Shown piece by piece: positions 1 to 8,842 of a stretch of 64,000 nt of DNA. The notes beneath the pieces were generated by a model. The model ran no database searches. It saw only the letters and a list, made by a program, of their open reading frames with translations, and was not told the origin of the DNA. Position 1 is the first letter of the stretch, and each line of letters begins with the position of its first letter. A program made the position numbers and the translations under genes. The stretch comes from Halomonas lysinitropha (lineage in GTDB: Bacteria; Pseudomonadota; Gammaproteobacteria; Pseudomonadales; Halomonadaceae): contig NZ_CABVOU010000033.1 in the NCBI RefSeq assembly GCF_902500215.1, positions 1-64,000 on the forward strand, in the 5' to 3' direction.

Positions 1-1
1 G

Positions 2-820
2 GAGCCTATCTCTCGTTTGATCGGCTCTGCGCTGAGGTCCATCGCCTGCTCGGGGACTATGGCACGGGACGCACGATTAATTATGCATAATCACTTAGCC
101 ATCAAGGGCCAACTGCCTCCGCTGCGAGGCTGGGCAACGTCCCCTGACGTGCTACTGCGCCTGCATGCGCACATCATGGCCACTCGCCCTCGGATCATTG
201 TCGAGTTCGGCAGCGGTGCCTCCACGCTGGTGATTGCCGATGCCCTGCGCCAGAACGGGCTGGGCAAGCTGGTCTCCATCGAGCATAGCGACCACTACGG
301 CGCGCAGACCCTGGGCACGCTGCAGACCGAATCCCTGGAAGGCTGGGTCGATCTGCGGATCGGCGAGCTGGAGGCCTGGGAAGGCGAGCACCTGAACCCT
401 GAGGATGCCGAGAAGTCGTCACGCTGGTACCCGCTCTCGCTGTTGGAAGGCGTCGAGGGTATCGACCTGCTGTGGGTGGATGGCCCGCCCGGGGCAACCT
501 GCCTGTTCAGCCGCTACCCGGCCCTGCCGGCACTGGCCGAGAAGCTCTCTCCCAATGCGGAAGTGTGGCTGGACGACACCATCCGACAGGAAGAAAAGGA
601 TATCTGCGAGCGCTGGGCGGCGGACCATGGTTTTGAGCTGGAGTACTACCCGCTTGAGAAGGGCCTGGGTCGGTTGACCCGTGCTGATGCTCCGGTGGTT
701 GCCCCCGCGCCGATGCCACAGACGGCGGTGGCGGGGAGTGCCGATGATGCTGCCCATCCCGAGCGGGCTCTGGGGCTGGACTTCTCCCTGCCGGAAGATC
801 AGGGCAAGGATAAGCGCTGA
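2..820 (+). CDS. class I SAM-dependent methyltransferase-like protein (5' end uncertain or off-window)
   Basis: The reading frame is open from base 2, so the gene may begin outside the window. Possible internal starts are TTG at 17, ATG at 59 and ATG at 83; the last gives MHNHLAIKGQLPPLRGW, a plausible N-terminus. A Rossmann SAM-binding loop (IVEFGSGASTLV) follows, then an acidic strand end (VSIEHSDHY) and a later strand with LLWVDGPPG, as in class I methyltransferases that act on small molecules or sugars. The C-terminus, from about residue 225, is Ala/Pro-rich and looks unstructured. The gene sits ahead of glycosyltransferases, so methylation of a surface glycan or its precursor is plausible, but the substrate cannot be read from the sequence. 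Family call is fairly sure; function is inferred. Confidence 0.7.
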   Translation, partial: EPISRLIGSALRSIACSGTMARDARLIMHNHLAIKGQLPPLRGWATSPDVLLRLHAHIMATRPRIIVEFGSGASTLVIADALRQNGLGKLVSIEHSDHYGAQTLGTLQTESLEGWVDLRIGELEAWEGEHLNPEDAEKSSRWYPLSLLEGVEGIDLLWVDGPPGATCLFSRYPALPALAEKLSPNAEVWLDDTIRQEEKDICERWAADHGFELEYYPLEKGLGRLTRADAPVVAPAPMPQTAVAGSADDAAHPERALGLDFSLPEDQGKDKR

Positions 821-967
821 GCCGGTGGCCGCTTGTGTTGTGGGCCTGACCTGGCAGCCTTGGTGTGGCGCTCTCTTGGGTTTTACTGGTTCTCTCACGG
901 TGGCCCCTGCGCGTAGGCGCTCGGGCCATCGTCGTTTTATGCCGTCGTGGATCGAGGTGACCCCCAG

Positions 968-2551
968 GTGCGTGTGAGTGATGATCAGTTGAACGCTTCC
1001 CCCTGGTTCGATGCCGACTGGTACCGGGCTACGTATCCCGATGTAGAGCTCTCCGGCCTGACCGCAGAGGCACACTACCTGCGCGTGGGTGAGCCTCTCG
1101 GGCGGCGCCCTGGTCCGAGTTTCGACCCACGTTGGTACCTGGCCGAGTATCCGGATATCGCCCAGGCGGGGGTAAGCCCGCTCCTGCACTTCATCGCTTA
1201 TGGCGAGAAGGAAGGGCGTTTGCCCTGCGGATTGGAGGCGCAGCGTTGGGACTCGGCGCTATGGCGCCAAACCGAGCCGGTGTCGGCCTGCCTGCAGGCG
1301 CTGGAAGAGTTATTGGCTGGTGTGTCCCTGCCCGAGGCCAGCTATGCAGGGTTCGCCCTGGGGCGCTGGTATGCCTGGCAGGGAGAGTGGACCCACGCGG
1401 CGGCCTGTCTGGCCCGCCGTTCCAGAGGCAAGGGCGTGTTGCCCAGCCACCATGGCCCCGACTTGCTGACGGTGGAGACCTTTGGGCGTAGCGGGCAGCT
1501 GTCCCGTGCCTGGCAGGCGCTCGCCACGCTGCAGGAGCACGCCCCCGAGTGGCCCGATACGCGCCTGGCGGTGGCCAACCTGCTGGCCTGGCAAGCAGCG
1601 GCCTATCCCGAGGCCGGTGCCGACCGGCAACACGAATGGCAGCGACAGCGCCTTAAATGGATCAACGGGGTATGGCAGTGCCATGGCCTGGCGGACGTCG
1701 AGCTGACCGACCCGAACGCACCGCCATCACTAGATCACCTTGCTGCCCACGATTCACCATTCCTCCCTCACGACTCACCCTTGATCACCGTTATCGTGCC
1801 CGCCTTCAAGGCGGCCGACACGCTGCCCACGGCGCTACGCGGCCTGGCGGCCCAGCGCAGGGTCAACCTGGAGGTTATTGTGGTGGATGACGCCTCCCCG
1901 GACGAGACCGCGGCGGTGGCCGAGGCCTTTGCCGCAAGCGATAAGCGCTTCCGGGTGATTCGCCAGCCTTCCAACCAGGGCGCCTATGCAGCGCGCAACC
2001 GGGGGCTGGCCGAGGCGCAGGGCGAGTTCATCACCGTGCATGACAGCGATGACTGGTCCCACCCCGACAAGCTGGCCACCCAGCTGGCGGGGTTACTGGC
2101 AAACCCCGAGTGGAAGGTCTGCTGCTCCCATTGGGTGCGCTGCTCGCCCGATCTGGTCTTCGGACGCTGGCGCATGGAGGAGGGCTGGATTTATCGCAAT
2201 GTCTCCTCGCTCATGTTCCGCCGCGAGGTGTTCGAGACCCTGGGCTACTGGGATCGTGTGCGCGTGGAGGCGGATACCGAATACTACTACCGTATTCTCG
2301 CGGCCTTCGGGCCCGAAGCCATCGGCGAGGTGCTGCCCGGTGTACCGCTGGCCTTTGGCCGGGCAGTCCACGGCTCACTGACGGCGGTGGGGGCCACCCA
2401 CCTGGCTACCCAGTTCCGCGGCGTGCGCGCCGATTATCGCCAGGCTAGCGAGGCCTGGCACCGTGCTGGGGCCGAGCGGCCGGAACGGCTCTACCTGCCG
2501 GCCGAGCCGGCGGAGCGCCCCTTCGTCGCGCCAGCGGCGATGCTGCCCTGA
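968..2551 (+). CDS. family 2 glycosyltransferase with N-terminal WY..YPDV repeats
   Basis: Two copies of a roughly 36-residue repeat (FDADWYRATYPDV and FDPRWYLAEYPDI, each ending in a G..GR type element) occupy about residues 14-85. A helical linker follows, then a GT2 (GT-A) domain from about residue 270 (PLITVIVPAFKAADT) with the nucleotide/metal motif HDSDDW near residue 356. It probably transfers a sugar from a nucleotide donor to a growing surface polysaccharide on the cytoplasmic side. GTG at 968 is preferred because GAGGTGA at 954-960 lies seven bases upstream; GTG at 947 and 974 are alternatives. Bases 1747-1785, just before the GT domain, are heptamer-like (CTCACGA/TTCACCA) and encode HDSPFLPHDSPL, which looks like an in-frame repeat insertion in the linker. 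Donor and acceptor are unknown. Confidence 0.85.
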   Translation: MRVSDDQLNASPWFDADWYRATYPDVELSGLTAEAHYLRVGEPLGRRPGPSFDPRWYLAEYPDIAQAGVSPLLHFIAYGEKEGRLPCGLEAQRWDSALWRQTEPVSACLQALEELLAGVSLPEASYAGFALGRWYAWQGEWTHAAACLARRSRGKGVLPSHHGPDLLTVETFGRSGQLSRAWQALATLQEHAPEWPDTRLAVANLLAWQAAAYPEAGADRQHEWQRQRLKWINGVWQCHGLADVELTDPNAPPSLDHLAAHDSPFLPHDSPLITVIVPAFKAADTLPTALRGLAAQRRVNLEVIVVDDASPDETAAVAEAFAASDKRFRVIRQPSNQGAYAARNRGLAEAQGEFITVHDSDDWSHPDKLATQLAGLLANPEWKVCCSHWVRCSPDLVFGRWRMEEGWIYRNVSSLMFRREVFETLGYWDRVRVEADTEYYYRILAAFGPEAIGEVLPGVPLAFGRAVHGSLTAVGATHLATQFRGVRADYRQASEAWHRAGAERPERLYLPAEPAERPFVAPAAMLP

Positions 2552-2608
2552 AAGCCGTTGTGGTACCCTGCGCGGCAATCACGCGAGGCAAGAGCGAGGT
2601 AGGCGAAG

Positions 2609-3169
2609 GTGGTGAGCGAGCTCACAAGCCGAATAGAGGCTCTCGAGCAGGACATTCAGTCGCGCCAGACGGCGCTGAGCGAGCAGTTCGAGGCGCTGGC
2701 CAAGCTGACCGCCGAGCTGGAAGCCCAGCGCGAGCAGCTCGTCGCGCAGGAACAGAGCCTGCACGAGCTGCGTCAGGCCCAGGTCGAGGCGGCCCAGCAG
2801 GCGGAGGCGCTGCAGGATGAGGCGACCCCGGCGCCAGCGGCGGAAGAGGAGGTAAGCGATGGCCTCGCCAGCAGTCCGCTGCAGCATGCCGACCTGGTTC
2901 GCGACAGCGAGCTCTTCGACGCCGACTGGTATCTCGCCCGCTACCCGGACGTGAAGGCCGACGCGCACCTTGCCGAGGCGCCCCACGAGCACTATCTGCT
3001 GTTCGGCGGTTTCGAGGGGCGTAACCCCTGCCCGGAATTCGAGTCGACCTACTATCTCGAGATCTACCCGGACGTGGCCGAGGCAGGCATGAACCCGCTG
3101 GTACACTACCTGCTGCACGGCCGTAGCGAGGGACGGCGTATCCATCCGCCCTTCGAGGGGGAGGCGTGA
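2609..3169 (+). CDS. coiled-coil protein with two WY..YPDV repeats and no catalytic domain
   Basis: A 186-aa protein. Residues 1 to about 75 form a strongly heptad-patterned, Glu/Gln/Ala-rich coiled coil, followed by an Ala/Pro/Glu linker. Two repeats then run from about residue 98 (LFDADWYLARYPDV) and 138 (FESTYYLEIYPDVAEAG), the same unit found at the N-termini of both neighbouring glycosyltransferases. No enzyme motif is visible. GTG at 2609 follows a GAGG at 2596-2599, and the 3' end overlaps the next gene by four bases (GTGA), implying translational coupling. A scaffold or oligomerisation role for the neighbouring transferases is my inference. It could also be a fragment of a once larger glycosyltransferase. 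Confidence 0.75.
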   Translation: MVSELTSRIEALEQDIQSRQTALSEQFEALAKLTAELEAQREQLVAQEQSLHELRQAQVEAAQQAEALQDEATPAPAAEEEVSDGLASSPLQHADLVRDSELFDADWYLARYPDVKADAHLAEAPHEHYLLFGGFEGRNPCPEFESTYYLEIYPDVAEAGMNPLVHYLLHGRSEGRRIHPPFEGEA

Positions 3170-4746
3170 CCGGCGAGCTGGCAGAACGGCTGGCGGCGGC
3201 GGGCCTGTTCGATGCCGACTGGTATCGCCATACCTATGCGGATGTGGCGGAGAGTGGGCTGCGCCCTTGGGAACACTTCCTGACTCATGGCTGGGCCCTC
3301 GGGCGCGCGCCGGGGCCACGTTTTACCCCCGATGCCTACCTGGCTGCCCACCCCGATGTGGCTGCAGCAGGGGTCGATGCCCTGAGCCACTACCTGCAGA
3401 ACGGCCAGCGCGAGGGTCGCGCTCTGGCACGCGAGACGGCCTGGCCCGAGGCGCCGTTGCCGGATGACCTGCCGGCTTGGGTGGGTAAGTCGCCACCGCC
3501 GCCGGGCAAGGTGCCGCGCTTGCTGTTTGTGATTTCCCTGCAGAGCGGTGGCACGCCCCGCACCAACCAGGACCTGATGCTCGCCCTGCAAGCGCGTGCC
3601 GAGTGTCTGGTGCTGCGCTGTGCCGAGGACGAGTTGGTGCTCTACCTGTTTCATTCGGGCATCCATGTGCCGCTGGAGCGCCATCGGCTGGAAGCGCCGG
3701 TGCCGGCAGTGCCGCACACCTCGGCGGAGTATGACCGGGTAGTGCAAGCCTGGCTGCGCGACTACGCGGTGAGCCTGGTGCATATTCGCCATCTCGCCTG
3801 GCAGGGGCTGGGAGTGATCAGCGTCGCAAAACAGTTGGATCTGCCGGTGGTCTGCTCTTTCCACGACTACTATGCGGTGTGCCCCTCGCTCAAGCTGCTC
3901 GACGAACGCCAGCGCCACTGCGGTGGGCGCTGCACCGCGAGCGGCGGCGAGTGCACGGCGGAGCTCTGGCCCCAAGAGGCCCTGACGCCCCTCAAGCACG
4001 ATGGGGTGCTGGACTGGCAGCAGCGCTTTGCCGGTGTCCTGGCGCTGTGCGATGCCCTGGTGACCACCACGGCCGCGGCGCGGGCGCTGCATGGTGAGAT
4101 CTTTCCGGCGCTGGCCGAACGACCCTTCGAGGTGATCCCCCACGGGCGGGATTTCTCCCGGCGGGATGCCCTGGCCCTGCGCCCCGTGGACGGCGAGCCG
4201 CTGAGGGTGCTGCTGCCCGGGCATATTGCCGTGGCCAAGGGTGCACGGGTACTGCTCGAGCTGGCGCGCCGGCCGGCGCTGGCCCACGTGGAGTGGCACG
4301 TGTTGGGCACCCTGGAGGGCGACCTGCTCGCGCAACTGCCGAACACTGTGGTGGTGCATGGCCCCTATCGCCGCGAGGCCTTTGCCGAGGAGGTGGCGGC
4401 TATTCGCCCGCATCTGGGCGCGGTGCTGTCGATTTGGCCGGAGACCTGGTGCCATACGCTGACCGAGCTGTGGTCGGTGGGCGTGCCGGTGCTCGGCTTC
4501 GATATCGGCGCGGTGGGCGAGCGCCTGGCCGCCACTGGCGCCGGCTGGTCGGTCAGCCCGCTGAACGCCGAAGCTGTGGCCGATACGCTGCAGCTCGCCA
4601 GCCAGCCTGAGGCCTGGGATCGCGCGGCCCGCCAGGTGGCGCACTGGCAACACCACGGCCAAACTGGCTGTGCCGAGATGGCCGACGCCTACTGGGCGCT
4701 GTATGAGCAGGTCTGCCCCGCGCTGCGTGCGCCGGTCCCGCTGTAG
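3166..4746 (+). CDS. GT4-type (GT-B) glycosyltransferase with N-terminal WY..YPDV repeats
   Basis: The start GTG overlaps the stop of the previous gene. Residues 14-85 carry two repeats ([27 protein letters not shown]). The GT-B fold begins near residue 120 ([18 protein letters not shown]) and includes [33 protein letters not shown] and a C-terminal EX7E motif (E-TWCHTLT-E, near residue 427), the donor-binding signature of GT4-like retaining enzymes. [16 protein letters not shown] matches the usual loop after that motif. It probably adds a sugar to a surface polysaccharide intermediate. Its heptad-rich partner upstream and the shared repeats suggest that the three proteins may work together. 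Specificity is unknown. Confidence 0.85.
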   Translation: MTGELAERLAAAGLFDADWYRHTYADVAESGLRPWEHFLTHGWALGRAPGPRFTPDAYLAAHPDVAAAGVDALSHYLQNGQREGRALARETAWPEAPLPDDLPAWVGKSPPPPGKVPRLLFVISLQSGGTPRTNQDLMLALQARAECLVLRCAEDELVLYLFHSGIHVPLERHRLEAPVPAVPHTSAEYDRVVQAWLRDYAVSLVHIRHLAWQGLGVISVAKQLDLPVVCSFHDYYAVCPSLKLLDERQRHCGGRCTASGGECTAELWPQEALTPLKHDGVLDWQQRFAGVLALCDALVTTTAAARALHGEIFPALAERPFEVIPHGRDFSRRDALALRPVDGEPLRVLLPGHIAVAKGARVLLELARRPALAHVEWHVLGTLEGDLLAQLPNTVVVHGPYRREAFAEEVAAIRPHLGAVLSIWPETWCHTLTELWSVGVPVLGFDIGAVGERLAATGAGWSVSPLNAEAVADTLQLASQPEAWDRAARQVAHWQHHGQTGCAEMADAYWALYEQVCPALRAPVPL

Positions 4747-4847
4747 CGCTCCGCGCGATCGGCGTCATCAGGTGCCTGCGGTGCGCCGAGATCCATCGAG
4801 ATGCCGGAGCTCACGAGGCTCTGGTCGGCGGTAGCGTGCCTATTCGC

Positions 4848-4870
4848 CACTCACTACTCACCAATCACGA
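4848..4870. repeat. CTCACCA-type heptamer tract upstream of rfbB
   Basis: A short imperfect run of CACTCAC/ACTCACC units lies ten bases before the rfbB ATG. It belongs to the same repeat family found elsewhere in the first 24 kb and at 47 kb. It replaces the place where a ribosome binding site would be expected. Confidence 0.5.
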
Positions 4871-4880
4871 CCAACCCTAT

Positions 4881-5993
4881 ATGCCCAAGACTTTCCTGAT
4901 CACCGGCGGCGCTGGTTTCATCGGTTCCGCCGTGGTGCGCGAGCTGATCCATAACACTGACCACCGCGTGGTCAACGTCGACAAGCTCACCTATGCCGGC
5001 AACCTGGAATCCCTGGCCAGCGTCGAGGATAGCCAGCGCTATACCCTCGTGAAAGCCGATATCTGCGATGCGCCGGCCATGCAGCGGGCCTTTGCCGCGC
5101 ACCAGCCGGACGTGGTGATGCATTTGGCGGCGGAGAGCCACGTGGACCGCTCCATCGACGGCCCCGCGGAGTTCATCCAGACCAACGTGGTCGGCACCTC
5201 GGTGTTGCTGGAAGCCGCACGCGGCTACTGGAAGACGCTGCAGGAAAGCGCGTCCGAGAAAGCCGCTGGCTTCCGCTTCCACCACATCTCAACGGATGAA
5301 GTGTATGGAGATCTGGCTGAGGAGGGGGCTTCTTCCAGCTTCCAGCTTCCAGCTTCCAGCTCTCTGTTTACAGAACAAACCCCCTACGCTCCCAGCTCGC
5401 CGTACTCGGCCAGCAAGGCGGGCTCGGACCACCTGGTGCGCGCCTGGCAGCGCACCTTCGGCCTGCCCACTCTGGTCACCAACTGCTCCAACAACTACGG
5501 GCCCTATCACTTCCCCGAGAAGCTGATCCCGCTGATGATCCTCAATGCCCTCGCGGGCAAGCCCCTGCCGGTCTACGGCGACGGCCAACAGATCCGCGAC
5601 TGGCTCTACGTGGAAGACCACGCCCGGGCGCTGATCAAGGTGGCTACCGAAGGGGAGGTAGGGGAGACCTACAACATCGGCGGCCATAACGAGAAGACCA
5701 ACCTCGAGGTGGTGGAGACGATCTGCGCCTTGGTAGACGAGCTTAGGCTCGATTCTTCCAGCTTCCAGCTTCCAGCTTCCAGCTTGATAACCTTCGTCGC
5801 CGACCGCCCCGGCCACGACCTGCGCTACGCAATCGACGCCGGCAAGATCGAGCGTGAGCTGGGCTGGGTGCCGCAGGAGACCTTCGAAACCGGCCTGCGA
5901 AAGACGATGGCGTGGTACCTGGAGAACCGCGACTGGTGGCAGCGGGTGCTGGATGGCAGCTATCAGGGGGAGAGATTGGGAGCGAGTGTATGA
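4881..5993 (+). CDS. rfbB: dTDP-glucose 4,6-dehydratase
   Basis: An extended SDR-family enzyme that converts dTDP-D-glucose to dTDP-4-keto-6-deoxy-D-glucose, the second step of dTDP-L-rhamnose synthesis. Visible are the NAD motif [11 protein letters not shown] at the N-terminus, [23 protein letters not shown], the catalytic YSASK, the conserved [18 protein letters not shown] and [15 protein letters not shown] at 4881 starts [15 protein letters not shown]; an upstream in-frame ATG at 4836 reads through repeat DNA. Two loops are encoded by four tandem TTCCAGC heptamers each (5333-5360 and 5756-5783), giving SSFQLPAS-type peptides at positions where E. coli RfbB has variable loops, so activity is probably kept. 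It overlaps rfbD by four bases. The order is rfbB-D-A-C. Confidence 0.97.
   Translation: MPKTFLITGGAGFIGSAVVRELIHNTDHRVVNVDKLTYAGNLESLASVEDSQRYTLVKADICDAPAMQRAFAAHQPDVVMHLAAESHVDRSIDGPAEFIQTNVVGTSVLLEAARGYWKTLQESASEKAAGFRFHHISTDEVYGDLAEEGASSSFQLPASSSLFTEQTPYAPSSPYSASKAGSDHLVRAWQRTFGLPTLVTNCSNNYGPYHFPEKLIPLMILNALAGKPLPVYGDGQQIRDWLYVEDHARALIKVATEGEVGETYNIGGHNEKTNLEVVETICALVDELRLDSSSFQLPASSLITFVADRPGHDLRYAIDAGKIERELGWVPQETFETGLRKTMAWYLENRDWWQRVLDGSYQGERLGASV
5333..5360. repeat. four tandem TTCCAGC heptamers inside rfbB, loop 1
   Basis: Four perfect 7-bp units are read in frame as a Ser/Phe/Gln/Leu/Pro-rich loop between VYGDL and [17 protein letters not shown]. The same unit occurs again at 5756-5783 and in the intergenic DNA before rfbC. 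Confidence 0.95.
5756..5783. repeat. four tandem TTCCAGC heptamers inside rfbB, loop 2
   Basis: Four perfect units are read in the same frame as the first array and encode nearly the same peptide, here between VDELRL and [10 protein letters not shown]. Confidence 0.95.
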
Positions 5994-6913
5994 AGATTCT
6001 GCTTACCGGCGGCAATGGCCAGGTCGGCTTCGAACTGCAGCGTCAGCTCTGCCTGCTGGGCAAGGTGCTGGCCCCCACCCGCCAGGAGCTCGATCTCGCC
6101 GACGCCAGTGCCGTCAGCCAGTGGCTGGAGGCTCACCAGCCCGAGCTGATCGTCAATGCCGCAGCCTACACCGCGGTGGACAAGGCCGAGGCGGAGCCCG
6201 CGCTGGCGCGGCGGCTGAATGCCGAGCTACCGGCCCAGTTGGCGGACTACAGCGCCGCCCGCGGGCAGTGGCTGGCACACTACTCCAGCGACTACGTCTA
6301 CCCCGGCAGCGGGGAAACCCCCTGGCAGGAGCAGGACGCGACTGGGCCGCTCAGCGTGTACGGCCAGACCAAGCTGGAGGGCGACCAGGCGGTGCAAGGT
6401 AGCGGCTGCCCGCACCTGATCTTTCGCACCAGCTGGGTCTACAGCGCCCGCGGCAACAACTTCATGAAGACCATGCTGCGCCTGGGCCGTGAGCGCGACG
6501 CCCTGAAGGTGGTCAGCGACCAGATCGGCGCCCCCACCCCGGCGCGCCTGATCGCCCAGGTCACAGCATTAACTCTTCACTCCTTACCACTCACCACTCA
6601 CCACTCACAAGCGAAGCGCTCACCACTCACCACTCACCCGGCGCCAGCCGGCATCTACCATCTCGCCCCGGCGGGTGAGACCAGCTGGCACGGCTTCGCC
6701 TGCGAGATCTTCCGGCAGGCCGCAGTCATGGGAGAGCAACTGGCGATCACGCCAGACAAGGTCGCCACGATTCCCACCGCGGAGTACCCCACGCCGGCGC
6801 AGCGCCCGCTCAATTCACGGCTGTGCTGCCAGGAGCTGGAGCACGCACTGGGCATCACCCTGCCCAGCTGGCAGGAGCAGCTGGCGCTGACATTGCGTGA
6901 GCATCTCGGATAG
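5990..6913 (+). CDS. rfbD: dTDP-4-dehydrorhamnose reductase
   Basis: Catalyses the last step of dTDP-L-rhamnose synthesis, NAD(P)H-dependent reduction of the 4-keto group. The ATG at 5990 overlaps the rfbB stop (ATGA) and gives [17 protein letters not shown], the NAD(P)-binding start. Also visible are [21 protein letters not shown], the YGQTKLEGD catalytic Tyr/Lys pair and the C-terminal RPLNSRL substrate-binding motif. Residues of about 197-220 ([20 protein letters not shown]) are read from CTCACCA-type heptamers and a small palindrome (6571-6640). They replace the short loop before [10 protein letters not shown], so the enzyme is about 10 residues longer there than E. coli RfbD. At about 307 aa it is otherwise typical. 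Confidence 0.96.
   Translation: MKILLTGGNGQVGFELQRQLCLLGKVLAPTRQELDLADASAVSQWLEAHQPELIVNAAAYTAVDKAEAEPALARRLNAELPAQLADYSAARGQWLAHYSSDYVYPGSGETPWQEQDATGPLSVYGQTKLEGDQAVQGSGCPHLIFRTSWVYSARGNNFMKTMLRLGRERDALKVVSDQIGAPTPARLIAQVTALTLHSLPLTTHHSQAKRSPLTTHPAPAGIYHLAPAGETSWHGFACEIFRQAAVMGEQLAITPDKVATIPTAEYPTPAQRPLNSRLCCQELEHALGITLPSWQEQLALTLREHLG
6571..6640. repeat. CTCACCA heptamer array with AAGCGAAGCGCT palindrome inside rfbD
   Basis: Two blocks of ACTCACC units flank the short palindrome-like AAGCGAAGCGCT. The whole tract is translated within rfbD. The same modular arrangement (heptamers, palindrome, heptamers) recurs in non-coding DNA at 23.75-23.85 kb and 47.1 kb. Confidence 0.9.
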
Positions 6914-6916
6914 TGT

Positions 6917-6991
6917 TTGCCACGGAAAACACGGATGAACACGGACATTTGTTGCTTTTATTTCCGTGCTTTCCGTGAGTGTCCGTGGCAA
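6917..6991. repeat. imperfect inverted repeat built of CACGGA units in the rfbA leader
   Basis: The left arm begins TTGCCACGGAAAACACGGA and the right arm ends GTGTCCGTGGCAA. Each arm has three CACGGA/TCCGTG units, separated by an AT-rich loop of about 17 bases. The RNA could form a long hairpin that ends 12 bases before the rfbA Shine-Dalgarno sequence. It may be a mobile REP-like element or a leader structure affecting rfbA expression. Confidence 0.75.
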
Positions 6992-7015
6992 GAAAATTTG
7001 AAAAGGAGGCATACA

Positions 7016-7888
7016 GTGCAAAGGAAAGGCATCATCCTCGCCGGCGGTTCCGGCACCCGCCTGCACCCCATCACCCGCGGGGTCTCCAAGCAGCTGCTGC
7101 CGATCTATGACAAGCCGATGATCTACTATCCCATCTCGGTGCTGATGCTGGCCGGCATCCGCGAGATCCTGATCATCTCCACTCCGGAAGACCTGCCTCA
7201 GTACGAGAACCTGCTGGGCAGCGGCGAGGATTTCGGCGTGCGCTTCGAGTATGCGATGCAGCCCAGCCCCGATGGCCTGGCCCAGGCGTTTATCATCGGT
7301 GAAGAGTTCATTGGCGACGACCCGGTGTGCCTGGTGCTGGGCGACAATATCTTCCACGGCCAGCACTTCAGCGATCAGCTCAAGCGCGCCGCTGCACAGG
7401 AAAGCGGTGCCACGGTGTTTGGGTACTTGGTGAAGGATCCCGAGCGTTTCGGGGTCGTGGAGTTCGATGACCAGGGCACGGCCATCTCCATCGAGGAGAA
7501 GCCGGCGGTGCCGAAATCGCCCTACGCCGTGACCGGCCTCTACTTCTACGATAACGACGTGGTGGAGATCGCCAGGCAGGTGGAGCCCAGCGAGCGCGGC
7601 GAGCTGGAGATCACCAGCGTCAACAACGCCTACCTGGAACGCGGCGATCTGCGCGTGGAGCGCTTTGGGCGTGGTTTCGCCTGGCTGGATACCGGGACCC
7701 ACGACAGCCTGCTGGAGGCCGCCCAGTACGTGCAGACTATCGAGCACCGCCAGGGGCTGAAGGTGGCCTGCCTGGAAGAGATCGCCTGGCACCAAGGCTG
7801 GATCAGTACCGAGCACCTGGTCGCCTGCGGCACCGCCCTGAAGAAGACCGGCTACGGCGACTACCTGCTTCGCATCGCCAAGGGCTGA
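7016..7888 (+). CDS. rfbA: glucose-1-phosphate thymidylyltransferase
   Basis: Makes dTDP-glucose from dTTP and glucose-1-phosphate, the first and feedback-controlled step of dTDP-rhamnose synthesis. The N-terminal nucleotidyltransferase signature [16 protein letters not shown] is followed by [26 protein letters not shown] and the C-terminal [12 protein letters not shown]. The GTG at 7016 is chosen because AGGAGG ends at 7009, six bases away, and the resulting 290-aa length fits the family. It is separated from rfbD by a CACGGA inverted repeat, so it may be partly uncoupled from rfbBD. Confidence 0.97.
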   Translation: MQRKGIILAGGSGTRLHPITRGVSKQLLPIYDKPMIYYPISVLMLAGIREILIISTPEDLPQYENLLGSGEDFGVRFEYAMQPSPDGLAQAFIIGEEFIGDDPVCLVLGDNIFHGQHFSDQLKRAAAQESGATVFGYLVKDPERFGVVEFDDQGTAISIEEKPAVPKSPYAVTGLYFYDNDVVEIARQVEPSERGELEITSVNNAYLERGDLRVERFGRGFAWLDTGTHDSLLEAAQYVQTIEHRQGLKVACLEEIAWHQGWISTEHLVACGTALKKTGYGDYLLRIAKG

Positions 7889-7893
7889 TTCTG

Positions 7894-7983
7894 CCTTGTG
7901 GGAGCGCAGCTTGCTGCGCGAATAGCAGTGTTGCTGAAGCTTGAGTAGCCCCGATATTCGCGAACTGAAGTTAGCTCCCACAG
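7894..7983. repeat. REP/BIME-like element with GTGGGAGCG ends
   Basis: It opens with TTGTGGGAGCGCAGC and closes with GCTCCCACAG, with internal self-complementary pieces (GCGCAGCTTGCTGCGC; ATTCGCGAA). The GTGGGAGCG head resembles REP sequences of pseudomonads. A second copy lies at 46975-47056. Its place after rfbA could stabilise or attenuate the transcript. Confidence 0.7.
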
Positions 7984-8098
7984 CTTCCTTCTTCCAGCTT
8001 CCAGCCGCGCAGCGGCGCTCTCCCAGCTTCAAGCTCCCGGCATAACCGGGTTCACCCCTCACGAGCCCGAAGCGCGCTCAACCCTCACTCCTCACGGG
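7984..8098. repeat. mixed TTCCAGC / CTCAC heptamer tract between rfbA and rfbC
   Basis: Begins with CTTCCAG units, then a CCGCGCAGCGGCGC palindromic patch, then CCCGGCATAACCGGG (a small hairpin) and CCCCTCACGAG/CCCTCACTCCTCAC units ending six bases before the rfbC ATG. There is no obvious ribosome binding site other than what the repeat offers. Confidence 0.75.
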
Positions 8099-8104
8099 CA
8101 AACC

Positions 8105-8653
8105 ATGCACTACGAAAAACTCTCCATCCCCGACGTCGTCCTACTCACCCCCAGGGTCTTCGGCGACGAACGTGGCTTCTTCATGGAAACTTTCCGCCAG
8201 TCCGAATTCGAGCAGCATTGCGGCGATTATGCCTTCGTGCAGGATAACCACAGCCTCTCGGCTCACGGCATCCTGCGCGGCCTGCACTACCAGCACGAAA
8301 AGCCCCAGGGCAAGCTGGTGCGGGTGACCCGTGGCGAGGTGTTCGACGTGGCGGTGGACCTGCGCCAGTCGAGCCCTACCTTCGGCCGGTGGGTGGGGGT
8401 CACCCTCAGCGCCGAGAACAAGCAGCTGCTGTGGGTGCCGCCGGGCTTCGCCCACGCCTTCTACGTGACCAGCGATGAGGCAGAGTTCCAGTACAAGTGC
8501 ACCGACTATTACAACCCCGGTGACGAGGTCTGCATCCGCTGGGATGATCCGAGCCTAGCGATTGAATGGCCGCTGGTGGGCGGCAAGGCGCCGCGGGTCT
8601 CGGAGAAGGATGCCGGTGGACAGGCCTTTTCGGAAGTGCCGACCTTCGACTGA
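8105..8653 (+). CDS. rfbC: dTDP-4-dehydrorhamnose 3,5-epimerase
   Basis: A cupin-fold epimerase acting between RfbB and RfbD to give dTDP-4-keto-L-rhamnose. Visible are GFFMETFRQSEF, VQDNHS, the catalytic-His motif GILRGLHYQ, DLRQSSPTFG, WVPPGFAHAF and the Tyr region CTDYYNPGDE. The length of 182 aa is normal. The ATG follows directly on a heptamer repeat tract. With it the rhamnose set is complete; rhamnose residues are therefore expected in the polysaccharide made by this locus. Confidence 0.97.
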   Translation: MHYEKLSIPDVVLLTPRVFGDERGFFMETFRQSEFEQHCGDYAFVQDNHSLSAHGILRGLHYQHEKPQGKLVRVTRGEVFDVAVDLRQSSPTFGRWVGVTLSAENKQLLWVPPGFAHAFYVTSDEAEFQYKCTDYYNPGDEVCIRWDDPSLAIEWPLVGGKAPRVSEKDAGGQAFSEVPTFD

Positions 8654-8842
8654 TGGCCAAGTGGCCCTCCGTCATGCAGTGCTCGGCTCCTCTGGTTTTG
8701 CCATTGGCAGCATATCAGGCCTCCATGGTGAGCGCCCCATGTGGCATAATTGAATGTTTACCGGCGTGATGGCGAAAGAGTCAATGTTCAGAGGCCGAGA
8801 GGTAGCGGTCGCCAGCATCGTCTGAATTTCCAAGGTTGCTAG

